Shown here: one piece after another, positions 7,495 to 15,449 of the stretch | Layout of the letters: each line of letters opens with the position of its first letter | Position numbering within the stretch: position 1 is the stretch's first letter | From: Gordonia hongkongensis | Lineage (GTDB): Bacteria > Actinomycetota > Actinomycetes > Mycobacteriales > Mycobacteriaceae | Assembly: GCF_023078355.1 (NCBI RefSeq) | Contig: NZ_CP095552.1 | Coordinates: 2,914,001 to 2,978,000 of the forward strand | Length of the DNA stretch: 64,000 nucleotides | Reading direction: 5' to 3' | Position numbers and translations under genes: made by a program | The notes under the pieces: model-generated | What the model was told of the DNA's origin: nothing | Databases searched by the model: none | What the model saw: only the letters and a program-made list of their open reading frames with translations

Positions 7495-8628
7495 CTACAG
7501 GTGAGACGACAGCAGCACGATCGACGCGTGCCGCCTGATGAAGCGCGACGGTGAGTCCAGCGCGTCTGCAGCTGTTCGTAGGTCTTCGTGCCCTATGTCC
7601 TGGATCCGATCGGACGTGAGTTCTGCAGCCATCACTTCGTCCAGCTCCGGGCGCATAGCGAGAACTTCACGAATCGGTGCGTAGTCGAGCTGACACCTTC
7701 GCTCGCCATCGACGTACGGAGCACTCACCGCCCTGCCGGCCAGATTGTCCGGCAGATCCGCGAGGAGGTTCATTGCTCTACAGGTCTGGCCGCCGGCACT
7801 CAGCACGGACACGGCATGCGCTCGAACCTCTGCCGTTGTCGTCGGAACCTTTGCAAACGCAAGGATTCGCTCGGCGGCCTGATCGTCAACCTCGCCGATC
7901 GCGAACAGGACGTCAAGAACGCGATCGATGCCACCCGACGCGGCCGCCCCCGAAGGAAGCAGGCCCAGCGCGGCGACAACGCGTGAAACAGCCGTCGGTC
8001 CGGCGGCAACCAACAGACGGTGCGCCAGGTGATGTTGTTCGCGGGAATCGGCATGTACGAGCATCTCCACCAGTTGCTCGACTTGTTCAGGCTCCGAGAG
8101 TCGAGAGAGTTGGTCCTCGATCTCCGCGAGCCGGTACAGCTCCGGGAACAGCGTTGCAAGTTGCTCGACGGTGAGTGAATTCTTCATCGCGGCAACGGGA
8201 TCATCCGGATCGTGGACTACGACCGCGAACGCTTCGTTGACGGCACCAGATCTGATCAACGCTCGAGTCGCGCGGCGGGATGCGCTCACCAGACTCTCGC
8301 GGAACCGGGCGGTGACCGAATCCCAGAGGTAGTCACCAAGACCAACGGAAGCGGTCAGCGTCTCAGCCCACTTGTCACCCCTGCCTGACCAGTCGACCTG
8401 CACCGGCCAACTATCGACGTCCCATCCCCGATCAGCCACAGCATAATCCGGTACGCCTGTGGCCACCCGGATGGCTGGCCACAGGAACAGCATGTCCCGC
8501 GCATGAACATCGGTCAGCGCAGCGCCGTACACCGCTGACCCCGCAGACCGCGTCGTGACTTCCCGAACCGCAGAGACGATCTCCTCGGTGAGATCACCTT
8601 CCAGGCGACCCCAGTCGACTGCGCTCAT
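7495..8628 (-). CDS. uncharacterised protein, possible DUF4303-like N-terminus with HEAT-like repeats
   Basis: A 377-residue soluble protein. The first about 120 residues (DLTEEIVSAVREVTTR, VYGAALTDVHARDMLFLWP) recall the DUF4303 type of small alpha/beta domain. From about residue 180 on, the sequence becomes a run of amphipathic helix pairs (RVVAALGLLPSG, RVLDVLFAIGEVDDQAAERILAF) like HEAT repeats, suggesting protein-protein contacts. I see no enzyme motif. The family link is uncertain. It points the same way as the downstream-numbered Rieske gene, 31 bp away, but no functional link is apparent. Confidence 0.5.
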   Translation of the reverse strand: MSAVDWGRLEGDLTEEIVSAVREVTTRSAGSAVYGAALTDVHARDMLFLWPAIRVATGVPDYAVADRGWDVDSWPVQVDWSGRGDKWAETLTASVGLGDYLWDSVTARFRESLVSASRRATRALIRSGAVNEAFAVVVHDPDDPVAAMKNSLTVEQLATLFPELYRLAEIEDQLSRLSEPEQVEQLVEMLVHADSREQHHLAHRLLVAAGPTAVSRVVAALGLLPSGAAASGGIDRVLDVLFAIGEVDDQAAERILAFAKVPTTTAEVRAHAVSVLSAGGQTCRAMNLLADLPDNLAGRAVSAPYVDGERRCQLDYAPIREVLAMRPELDEVMAAELTSDRIQDIGHEDLRTAADALDSPSRFIRRHASIVLLSSHL

Positions 8629-8659
8629 CCCTCCCCCGATGCCGACGCGACATCAGCGG

Positions 8660-9856
8660 TCATGTGAGAGAGATCCCGATCTTCTCCGCCATCACCCGGA
8701 TCATGTGCTGCACGCCGATTTCGTTGCGCCCGATGGCCATGTGGTCATGCTGCCCGCGGCGCACTCCTTCACCGCACTGAGGGAGCATCGCGAAGTCTTC
8801 GTCCCGAACAGCGGCATGAACCTGTGCGAATATGCCGGCATACATGTCCACCTGCTCAGGACTCTCCGCAGGGTACTTCGCCATCCAACTGTGCCGCACA
8901 ACGCAACTCGTGGCCGAATCACCCGGCAGAATGTCGATGACCTCGACTCCTACAGGACTGTTGGCCAGGATGAGGTTGGGATAAACCCAATAGATGATGC
9001 CCATCTGCGCAGTCGGGTCATTCCACGACTCGTCTTGTTGCATACCCTCGAGGTCCCGAACCCAGTTGAACGGGAAGCCGATACGGTGGTGCGGGCCGAA
9101 CTCGTCGTAGACGTGGGTGTTCGCGATGGTGTTCTGTCCGATGACGCTGTTGCCGTGGACGAATGGAAAGTGGTAACCCTCGGCGAAGGCTTCGAGCGCA
9201 CCCTTCCAGCTGACGGCGGAGTTCAGGGATCGCTCGTCATGGTACTGGTAGTCCTGGTAGTTCCACCGTGCGAGTTCGGCACCGCACTCACCCAGGTGCG
9301 TGTCCAGATCCATCGGCGCATCGGCGTTGAGGACACCCCAGATGAATCCGTGACGCTCCTCGCTGGGTAGCTCGACCAGACCGTATTCGTCACGATTGAC
9401 GTCGTCGAACCCTGCCTTGCCCGGAATCCCGCGCAGCTGTCCCCTGTTGTCGTAAACCCATGCGTGGTACGGGCATGTGAATCGTCGGCTGTTCCCTGCC
9501 CCGCAAGCCGGCATCGCGCCTCGGTGGCGGCAGTAGTTCAAGAAGACGTGAGCCTGCCCGTCACGGTCACGGGTGATCAGCAACGAATCGTCGAGCACCG
9601 TGCGCACGACATAGTCATGATTATTCGGGATCTGAGCCGATGCCAGCAGAGGAAGCGGCGTCTCCCTCAACAGTTGATTCCGTTCGTACTCGGCGATCTT
9701 GTCATCGCGGTAGTACGACAGGGGCACCCGCAGTGTCGACTCGGCCATGTCCGTGGTGTTGGCGACTGCCAGGTCCAATGCTCGTCGAGTGAGCTCAGCT
9801 CCGAACGGACTGGCGGTCGGTCCCGTGCTCGGTGTGGGGTTCTCGAACGTCGTCAT
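8660..9856 (-). CDS. Rieske non-heme iron ring-hydroxylating oxygenase, alpha subunit
   Basis: About 398 residues from ATG 9856 (MTTFENPT). The Rieske 2Fe-2S motif is present as NYCRHRG followed by CPYHAWVY (Cys-x-His, then Cys-x2-His). The mononuclear iron site is visible as EGYHFPFVHG, and a later Asp sits in RDEDFAML. Enzymes of this family insert oxygen into aromatic or steroid-like substrates using electrons from a separate ferredoxin or reductase. No such partner gene lies next to it. The divergent TetR gene at 9984 and the motif at 9900 suggest substrate-responsive control. The substrate is unknown. Confidence 0.88.
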   Translation of the reverse strand: MTTFENPTPSTGPTASPFGAELTRRALDLAVANTTDMAESTLRVPLSYYRDDKIAEYERNQLLRETPLPLLASAQIPNNHDYVVRTVLDDSLLITRDRDGQAHVFLNYCRHRGAMPACGAGNSRRFTCPYHAWVYDNRGQLRGIPGKAGFDDVNRDEYGLVELPSEERHGFIWGVLNADAPMDLDTHLGECGAELARWNYQDYQYHDERSLNSAVSWKGALEAFAEGYHFPFVHGNSVIGQNTIANTHVYDEFGPHHRIGFPFNWVRDLEGMQQDESWNDPTAQMGIIYWVYPNLILANSPVGVEVIDILPGDSATSCVVRHSWMAKYPAESPEQVDMYAGIFAQVHAAVRDEDFAMLPQCGEGVRRGQHDHMAIGRNEIGVQHMIRVMAEKIGISLT

Positions 9857-9899
9857 GCCAGGTCCTCTCGTCACCAGTGCTCTTGCCGATGACCATACA

Positions 9900-9913
9900 T
9901 GAAACACGTTCTA
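9900..9913. promoter_or_regulatory. KstR-like palindromic operator
   Basis: TGAAACACGTTCTA fits the TnnAACnnGTTnnA pattern known for KstR, the TetR-family repressor of sterol catabolism in mycobacteria and rhodococci. It lies 44 bp upstream of the Rieske oxygenase start and 70 bp from the divergent TetR start. Whether the local TetR or a distant KstR binds it cannot be told from sequence. Confidence 0.5.
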
Positions 9914-9983
9914 TGTCTAGTCGTCCGCGTCGATCTCCGATCCAATACGCCACCAGGATCGACGAGCACGACACAATGGGCAG

Positions 9984-10619
9984 GTGCGTACACATGGATG
10001 GGCCGGCCTGATTCCCCCGGCCGACGACGACGAGGCTGCAGAACGCATCATCGCCGCCGCCGGAGAGCTGATGGAGTCGGGTGCAACCGATGTGAACATC
10101 CGTCAGGTCGCACAGAAGCTGGGTATCGCTCGCCAGACCGTCTACCGGTACTTTCCCAACAGTCAAGCGCTGCTCGTCGCGACGGCTCAACACGCCACCA
10201 ACGAGTTTCTCGACGACTTGGCGCGGTCACTTGAAGGTCTCACCGAACCTTCCCACGCGATTGTGGAGGCAGTCGCCCTAACCTTCGAGCGCCTCCAAGA
10301 TAATCGCCGATTCGCCCTGCTGTTCGTTCAACCGGACAACACAGAACTCACCGCCGAGGTCACCGCTACGCGGTCCATCGCCATAGGACGCGTGATCGTC
10401 GACCACCTTCCGATCGACTGGGCCGAACATGGATGGACGGACGCCGACATGAATGAGCTCGTCGAAGTCATGCTCCGGTTCGTCCAATCACTCCTCGTCG
10501 ACCCGGGCGCCCCTCCTCGTCCTCCAAACGAGCTACGCGCATTCCTGCATCGGTGGGTTGGAACGGCCATCGAGGCGAAGAGTTCGACGTCCACGTCGGT
10601 GGCCCGAGCTCAGTCCTGA
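9984..10619 (+). CDS. TetR-family transcriptional regulator
   Basis: 211 residues from GTG 9984. The helix-turn-helix is NIRQVAQKLGIARQTVYRYF, close to the TetR consensus. The helical C-terminal domain would bind the inducer. The gene is divergent from the Rieske oxygenase with a 127-bp gap that holds a TetR/KstR-type palindrome, so it most likely controls the oxygenase and itself. The following 245 bp, up to the toxin gene, hold no gene I can support, only the 25-bp repeat at 10703. Confidence 0.88.
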   Translation: MRTHGWAGLIPPADDDEAAERIIAAAGELMESGATDVNIRQVAQKLGIARQTVYRYFPNSQALLVATAQHATNEFLDDLARSLEGLTEPSHAIVEAVALTFERLQDNRRFALLFVQPDNTELTAEVTATRSIAIGRVIVDHLPIDWAEHGWTDADMNELVEVMLRFVQSLLVDPGAPPRPPNELRAFLHRWVGTAIEAKSSTSTSVARAQS

Positions 10620-10702
10620 AACTCGGAGCGTCACTGAACATCGAACGAGTTGCGTCGCAAGAATTTACAACGTTGTCGCGTCCGTACCGGAATATGCAGG
10701 GA

Positions 10703-10727
10703 TCGAATATGCAGGGTTACCAGTAAC
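10703..10727. repeat. 25-bp direct repeat, left copy, flanking toxin-antitoxin module
   Basis: The sequence beginning TCGAATATGCAGGGT and ending ACCAGTAAC recurs at 11584-11608 with 2 mismatches in 25. A further half copy (GAATATGCAGGG) sits at 10690-10701. The two full copies bracket exactly the toxin-antitoxin pair and its operator, as expected if the module moved or was captured as a unit. Confidence 0.7.
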
Positions 10728-10864
10728 CCACTGCGTATTGCTTGCAGTACAACGGTATTCAGGTGCCGGAGTGTCTGTTCGATGACAACGTACTCGGGAG
10801 GATGGTCAACCTACGTCACGGGCGCCAATGACCTCGCGCATCAGAAATGAAGGAAACGCGGCCC

Positions 10865-11296
10865 TCAGGCTCCAGCATCTGGATGCGTCACCGAACGTAG
10901 CTCTAGTTGGGGTATGCCAAGAAAATCACCTGGGTTGCAGGTGTACAGCGGAATGCCGTTCGCGATGGCGCAGGCCGCGATTAATGCGTCATATGCCCGC
11001 GCACTGGGCTTTCGCTCCGATGAGCGTAGTGCCGCCGCGACGCCGCCGAAAGCTCGCGCGCTCTCGGCAGTGAATGCCAGCACCTCGAAATCCGCTTCCG
11101 CCTGCTGTACGTGCTGTTGCCGAGCACTTCGCTCGCGGTGGGTTCGCGCGACGTGCGGGCCAACCGAAAGCTCCGCAAGGGTAATCGCACTTATCACCGA
11201 CTCCTGGGGCAGCTCGTCGGAATCCGCCAGTCTGCCTAGCAAAATCACCGTTGAGGTGTCAAGCATCCCCCGCGTTGTATCGACCGGCCCCGTCAT
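10865..11296 (-). CDS. vapC: PIN-domain toxin (VapC-like)
   Basis: 143 residues. The PIN ribonuclease signature is present: MLDTSTVI with the first Asp, ITLAELSVG with the Glu, ARAYDALIAACA with a second Asp, and a final acidic region NPGDF. VapC toxins cleave RNA, often tRNA, when freed from antitoxin. The ATG at 11296 overlaps the antitoxin stop by 4 bp (ATGA), the usual translational coupling. Substrate specificity cannot be deduced. Confidence 0.88.
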   Translation of the reverse strand: MTGPVDTTRGMLDTSTVILLGRLADSDELPQESVISAITLAELSVGPHVARTHRERSARQQHVQQAEADFEVLAFTAESARAFGGVAAALRSSERKPSARAYDALIAACAIANGIPLYTCNPGDFLGIPQLELRSVTHPDAGA

Positions 11297-11532
11297 AGGG
11301 ACGAATCCAACACGCTATCGATGTCAGACCGCAGGGCGTCCGGGTCGATCTGCGGAAGATGGGCGCGTCGCCGAATCAGCTCGGCCGCGCTCACACTCTT
11401 TCTGGGCAGAGACCTGAGTTCGGCCACTGGCTCGCCGTCGCGCGTGACGACGACACGCTCGCCACGCGCGACCCTGCGCAGCACCTCGCCACCGTTGTTA
11501 CGAAGGTCTCTGACACTCACCAGGTCGGTCAT
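11293..11532 (-). CDS. vapB: Phd/YefM-type antitoxin
   Basis: 79 residues. The N-terminal Phd/YefM DNA-binding fold is recognisable from VSVRDLRNNGGEVLRRV, then GERVVVTRDGEPVAEL. The C-terminal half (RRRAHLPQIDPDALRSDID) is the toxin-binding segment. It is the first gene of the operon, overlaps the toxin by 4 bp, and has a perfect palindrome 10 bp upstream, which fits autorepression by the complex. Confidence 0.88.
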   Translation of the reverse strand: MTDLVSVRDLRNNGGEVLRRVARGERVVVTRDGEPVAELRSLPRKSVSAAELIRRRAHLPQIDPDALRSDIDSVLDSSL

Positions 11533-11541
11533 GCCAACAGC

Positions 11542-11557
11542 GTATCACCGGTGATAC
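11542..11557. promoter_or_regulatory. toxin-antitoxin operator palindrome
   Basis: GTATCACCGGTGATAC is a perfect 16-bp palindrome ending 10 bp upstream of the antitoxin ATG (11532). Phd/YefM antitoxins bind such palindromes to repress their own operon, so this is the likely operator. Confidence 0.75.
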
Positions 11558-11583
11558 ACACGTCGTCGAAGACGATACAGCAG

Positions 11584-11608
11584 TCGAATATGCAGGGTAA
11601 CCAGTAGC
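11584..11608. repeat. 25-bp direct repeat, right copy, flanking toxin-antitoxin module
   Basis: Second copy of the repeat at 10703-10727 in the same orientation (TCGAATATGCAGGGT, then ACCAGTAGC), differing at two positions. It lies just outside the operator of the antitoxin gene. Confidence 0.7.
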
Positions 11609-11696
11609 GTTGCAACCGAGTCGCATCCACGCCCGTGGCCACTCCTCCGAACTGTCGGAGGACAGGCAGGACATCGCAGCTCAGTTCTCAGTCAGA

Positions 11697-11885
11697 TCAC
11701 CCCAGGACTGCCGTCAGATCGAGGCGGGCCAGACGAGCTTGGTCCGAGAGGATGTCGATCGCGGTGATGCGGTCGTCGGCGATTGTGAACCCGATGACCG
11801 AAAACGGTTCACCCTCAACAGTATTGACCATCCCAATACCGCCGTTGACCACTGCGGGGTGAACTGTACAGAGGGTATCGGTCAT
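11697..11885 (-). pseudogene. C-terminal fragment of a SigJ-type ECF sigma factor
   Basis: The 62-residue frame (MTDTLCTVHPAVVNGG, PFSVIGFTIADDRITAIDIL, then SDQARLARLDL) matches the end of the SnoaL-like domain that closes SigJ-type sigma factors. The sigma2 and sigma4 regions are missing, so it cannot act as a sigma factor. A ribosome site (AAGGAGG, complement of 11897-11903) lies upstream on this strand. It seems to be the original leader of another gene now joined to this fragment. Confidence 0.6.
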
Positions 11886-11919
11886 CGTGCATGGGACCTC
11901 CTTGGTTCACCCCGAAACT

Positions 11920-11947
11920 AGGACGAACGGGCAGCGGGGAACGTGAC
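11920..11947 (-). promoter_or_regulatory. SigJ-type ECF promoter, probably inverted
   Basis: On the minus strand GTCACG (complement of 11942-11947) is followed after exactly 16 bp by CGTCCT (complement of 11920-11925). This is the -35/-10 pattern I associate with mycobacterial SigJ. The leader then gives AAGGAGG and ATGCACG. The promoter fires toward the sigma remnant and away from the CMD remnant on the plus strand, which begins with the same ATGCACG. Confidence 0.5.
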
Positions 11948-12000
11948 CCTGACACATTCTCTCCGTCCTTCCTCCCGGCATTCTGTCCGCTCCGTCGTGC

Positions 12001-12180
12001 ATGCACGCCACCATCACCACCCAGGAGCGCGACGGCTCGCGGCTGCCCAACCCCCAGCAGCTCATCGAACTCGGCGAGATCGGTGGCGCTCGGTTCAAAG
12101 CCACCGGCAACGGGCGATCCCTCGAACCACCATCGGCCTCATTCAGTTACGGGCCGGCCAGCTCGTCGGCAGCACGGTCG
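12001..12180 (+). pseudogene. remnant of a carboxymuconolactone-decarboxylase-family gene
   Basis: From ATG 12001 the frame reads RLPNPQQLIELGEIGGARF then KATGNG. After restoring one G in the GGG at 12112-12114, it continues as AIPRTTIGLIQLRAGQLVGS. This is the start of carboxymuconolactone decarboxylase/AhpD-fold proteins of the type often paired with SigJ. After about 60 residues similarity stops at the hairpin at 12181. There is no ribosome site upstream of 12001. It is a dead fragment. Confidence 0.55.
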
Positions 12181-12206
12181 CGGGTCCGGGCGTACACCCG
12201 GACCCG
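12181..12206. terminator. perfect 10-bp hairpin
   Basis: CGGGTCCGGG (12181-12190) and CCCGGACCCG (12197-12206) form a perfect stem with a 6-base loop. No T-run follows. It marks the point where the CMD remnant loses similarity. It may be a terminator or a rearrangement scar. The next 200 bp show no gene I can support. Confidence 0.35.
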
Positions 12207-12406
12207 CGGCCTGCTCGCCATGATGACAGTGACCCCCCACTGGCGATCCCGCTCGCGCTAGCTCCGGCCGGGGTGTCCACAGTCGCGGGAGCCCGTTTAC
12301 TCGACGACTCGAACGTGGAGTGGCACGGCACGTGCGACGGACTGCTCCTCAGGCCGCCGACATCACAGCACCGACGCCACGCCCACGCCGTCTTCCGAGG
12401 TCAGTT

Positions 12407-12781
12407 TCAAAGACCAGCGGCGATCTGTTCGATCCGCGGCAACGCGATGGCGAGTATCGGCAGATACGCCACCGCCCAGACCGGCGCACCAAAACTGAGA
12501 ATGCAGCCACCCGCCACCGGGATCACCTCGTGTCGCGTCGCGTTCACCCCTGCCACCCTCCAGGCCCACAACCGTCCATCGACGAACTCGCAGATCTCGA
12601 ACGGCACGGAAACGCCCGCGACAGTCGTGATCGTTCCGCGTGTCCCTAACGTCAGCTCGACGTCGCCGTCCACCCTTGCCCCGAAAACTGTTGGCCCCCA
12701 TTCCGGCCAGGCGTTCACATCGGTGAGGGTTGCCCACACCGCTTCGGGTGGCAGGTCGGTGCGCAATTCGGTCGTCGGCAT
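12407..12781 (-). CDS. SRPBCC-family (polyketide cyclase/dehydrase-like) protein
   Basis: About 124 residues from ATG 12781 (MPTTELRTDLPPEAVWATL). The START-like helix-grip fold is indicated by PPEAVWATLTDVNAWPEWG near the N-terminus, alternating strands (GDVELTLGTRGTITTV, RLWAWRVAG) and a long C-terminal helix. Family members bind hydrophobic ligands; the ligand is unknown. The frame is open upstream, so a GTG a few codons earlier is possible. The stretch 12911-13157 between this gene and the AraC cluster shows no supported gene. Confidence 0.7.
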   Translation of the reverse strand: MPTTELRTDLPPEAVWATLTDVNAWPEWGPTVFGARVDGDVELTLGTRGTITTVAGVSVPFEICEFVDGRLWAWRVAGVNATRHEVIPVAGGCILSFGAPVWAVAYLPILAIALPRIEQIAAGL

Positions 12782-13157
12782 GCCGTTTCGGACCGTGGTG
12801 CGAACGCGCAGCGTCGACCACAACGATGAGGACGTCGCGGGGCGTCTCACGATTCGGCCTGACTGGATAGTTCCCGCGCCCGCTCGTGGCCTCGCGAAAA
12901 CCGTCGCCACCCCGGTGATACCTGGTTGTCGTAGTCCAACGTGATCTGCACCATCGAATCATCGTCGCAAAACAATGGCCGACCCGTCGGGGCCCAGACC
13001 TGATCTGTCGAATCACTGCACGTCTGAGCGTTGCACCGACACGGACCCGCAGTGTCGGCTGACCGGAGTTGCGGACGAGTGGTTTGTAGTGGTGCTGCTC
13101 GCCGAGGCCGCACTGTCCGAATGGCAACACCATTCTTCGTCCGGCTTTCGCATTCGG

Positions 13158-14136
13158 TCACAGTAAGCCGTTTCCTGCCCGCTCCCCCGTGCGCGACGCC
13201 GCGAGTACCCGCCACGCCCGCGGACTGATTTGATACATCTCGCGGAATCGTCTACTGAAGTACGACGGGTTCGTGATGCCCCAGCGCCGGGCGATGGCCG
13301 CGACCGGTTGATGAGCGGTCTCGGCCCGAGCGAGGTCGTCATGCGCGCCCTCGAGTCGACTCGTGATGATCCACTGCTCGAGACTCATGCCGGCATCGGC
13401 GAAGAGCTTGAACAGTTTTCGCACGGTGATGCCGTGCGCTCGCGCGATCGATGTCGGCGACAGGTCCGGATCGCTGAGGTGCAGGCGGATGTATCCGCGG
13501 ATCCTGGGAAGCAACATTCCGAGCATCGTCCCCCGCGCATACTCGGCGTCGTAGGCGGATGCGATGAGGGACCGGACCAGATCGATGCTGGTCTCACCAA
13601 GCTGTGCGGCGACCTCCGACGCCGCCAACTCGTCGGCCTTGCAGGTCAGCTCGGTGATGTGGTCGACCACCATGTCGTGCAACGGACTTCGCCAACCGTT
13701 CCGACGCTGTCCAGACCACCTCGCGCGGTAGGCCGAGTTCCTCCACCGGCACGTACAAACAGAACGGCACGCCCGAGCCGGCCAGCTCGTAGTCGTAGGG
13801 CGCGTTGTGGTCGGTGATCATCAACGCACCGGGCCGAACCTCCCGCTGCACACCGTGCTGCTCCTGTCGGCCGATACAGTTGCGTTGCAACGCAATACTG
13901 AGTTGTTCGCCCGGACTGCTCCGGATCTGACGTTCGGTGCGCCGCAGCCGGAAGCCGGTCATCTCGGCCTGGAAGATCGTCGCTCTTCCGTAGCTCCACA
14001 CATCCATTCGGCATCGGACGGCGCCTGTCTCGTTGAGGATCACGGTGGACGGAACCGACTGGTCCTGCATCGCCGACACGGTCGCCTCGATGCGATCGGC
14101 GTACGGTAACAACGCGGTGTCGAATACTACGGCCAT
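13158..14136 (-). pseudogene. AraC-family regulator 1, frameshifted
   Basis: Two frames together give a full AraC-type regulator of about 325 residues. The first (ATG 14136, MAVVFDTALLPYADRIEATV) covers the ligand-binding domain. The second contains both helix-turn-helices (ARAHGITVRKLFKLFADAG, VAAIARRWGITNPSYFSRRF). They meet near 13682, where AKS should run into PLHDMV as in the neighbouring paralogues (SPLYPLL). Two bases seem to be missing. It is divergent from the other three AraC genes. It is non-functional as written unless the break is a sequencing error. Confidence 0.75.
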
Positions 14137-14446
14137 GGTTGCCGAGTGAACAGCAGGCTGAGCGAGCGTTCTGTGGACTGGCACGGAGAGACAATTTTCG
14201 TGCACAGACAGCCAACTCCGGGGTTCCGCCTCGTGCGCGGACAGCACACATCGGTGCGGCCACAACCAGACCGGCCGCGGCCAAATCGCTTACAGTGTCC
14301 GCTTCGACACCCAGAAAGGCGGTCTCATGTTCACGTCCCCCCTCTGTGCGTACAGCGACAGACTCTCCTGCACAAGCACTCTCGTCACACGATGCATCAG
14401 ACGACGGGTCAGTTCTGCACGCCTGCACCGTCGACCGGGGCTGACG
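14137..14446. promoter_or_regulatory. divergent promoter region of the AraC cluster
   Basis: A 310-bp gap between the divergent starts of AraC genes 1 and 2. It is open in several frames, but none has a convincing start or known domain. The N-termini of the paralogues align only from 14136 and 14447. I could not pick out a repeat or box with confidence. Confidence 0.4.
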
Positions 14447-15382
14447 GTGGCGGTCGTCTTCGACAGCCTTGACCACGCGCCACGCGATCGAGTCGATATG
14501 GCACGGACGGTGTTCCGGGAGCAGTCGGCGCCGTCGACGGTGGCGTTCGTCGACTCCCCCATGGCTGCAGTCATGGAAACGTGGCGGCTGGGTGACAACC
14601 ATCTGTTCTGTGCATCGATGACAAGCAACCACTTGAGTCGGACTGCGCGCGATGTGCGTCGCGGTCCGACGGGCACCATCGGCATCGCGGTGCAGACGTT
14701 CGGCGTGGCGAGATTCGAGCAGGACGGTGATCAGCGGATCGTTCGTCCCGGCGACATGATGGTCGTCGAGCTCGATGCTCCCTACGAATTCGGTTGGGCT
14801 GGCTGGGGTTGCTCTCGATGTCTGCACATCCCGACATCCGACGTCGGGCTCACCGGCACACAGATCCGCGAGGCCGCGCGACGCCTGACCACGAGTCCGC
14901 TGTACGCAATCGTCCGCCGCCACATCGACGACTTGTGCATCGACCGGGACGACGAGGTCCCCGGTCTCGCGACGGAATCACTCGCCGCATCGTCGAATGC
15001 CCTCATCCGCTGCCTGCTGGCGCCACACGATCCAGCTCCTGACGACGCCGACATCGATCGCTGGGTACGACGTGTCGACACCTTCCTCACCGACCACCTG
15101 ACCGATCCCGATCTGTCGATCGGCGCTGTCGCCGGCCACCTCGACACGCCGGTGAGCGAGGTCACCCGCCTCGCGGCCGTCGCGGGGGTGGACGTGCCGC
15201 GATGGATCACCGCGAAGCGTCTCCATCGAGCTCACGCGGATCTCCGCCGACGCCGAACCGAACCCGACGCCGCTTTTGCCCGCGCTCACGGTTTCGCCGA
15301 CCTCGCCACCTTCGAAGCATCATTTCGCGACCTATATGGGCTCACCCCGCGCACGTGGTGGGAGATCCGCCATGAATCCTGA
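14447..15382 (+). CDS. AraC-family regulator 2, with divergent DNA-binding domain
   Basis: About 311 residues from GTG 14447 (VAVVFDSLDHAPRDRV), chosen because it aligns with the starts of paralogues 1 and 3; the longer ORF from 14327 has no support. The N-terminal AraC-binding-like domain includes QSAPSTVAFVDS and RIVRPGDMMVVELDAPYEF. The C-terminal HTH pair is weaker than in its neighbours (IGAVAGHLDTPVSEVTRLA, then FARAHGFADLATFEASFRD), though GLTPRTWW keeps the AraC ending. DNA specificity may have changed. It probably heads an operon with genes 3 and 4. Confidence 0.78.
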   Translation: MAVVFDSLDHAPRDRVDMARTVFREQSAPSTVAFVDSPMAAVMETWRLGDNHLFCASMTSNHLSRTARDVRRGPTGTIGIAVQTFGVARFEQDGDQRIVRPGDMMVVELDAPYEFGWAGWGCSRCLHIPTSDVGLTGTQIREAARRLTTSPLYAIVRRHIDDLCIDRDDEVPGLATESLAASSNALIRCLLAPHDPAPDDADIDRWVRRVDTFLTDHLTDPDLSIGAVAGHLDTPVSEVTRLAAVAGVDVPRWITAKRLHRAHADLRRRRTEPDAAFARAHGFADLATFEASFRDLYGLTPRTWWEIRHES

Positions 15383-15449
15383 CCGATTCACGTTGTCCTT
15401 CCTGCTCACGACGCTGTGGTCGCGATAGTCGACGGCGCTGAGGAGGGAC

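Noticed and set aside
11943..12944. 333-codon plus-strand frame through the CMD remnant and SRPBCC gene
   Set aside because: Only about 20 residues of it (AIPRTTIGLIQLRAGQLVGS) have family similarity. The rest opposes the SRPBCC gene and has no domain.
13646..14923. 425-codon minus-strand frame spanning AraC genes 1 and 2
   Set aside because: It crosses two divergent genes with family motifs in other frames and carries none of its own.
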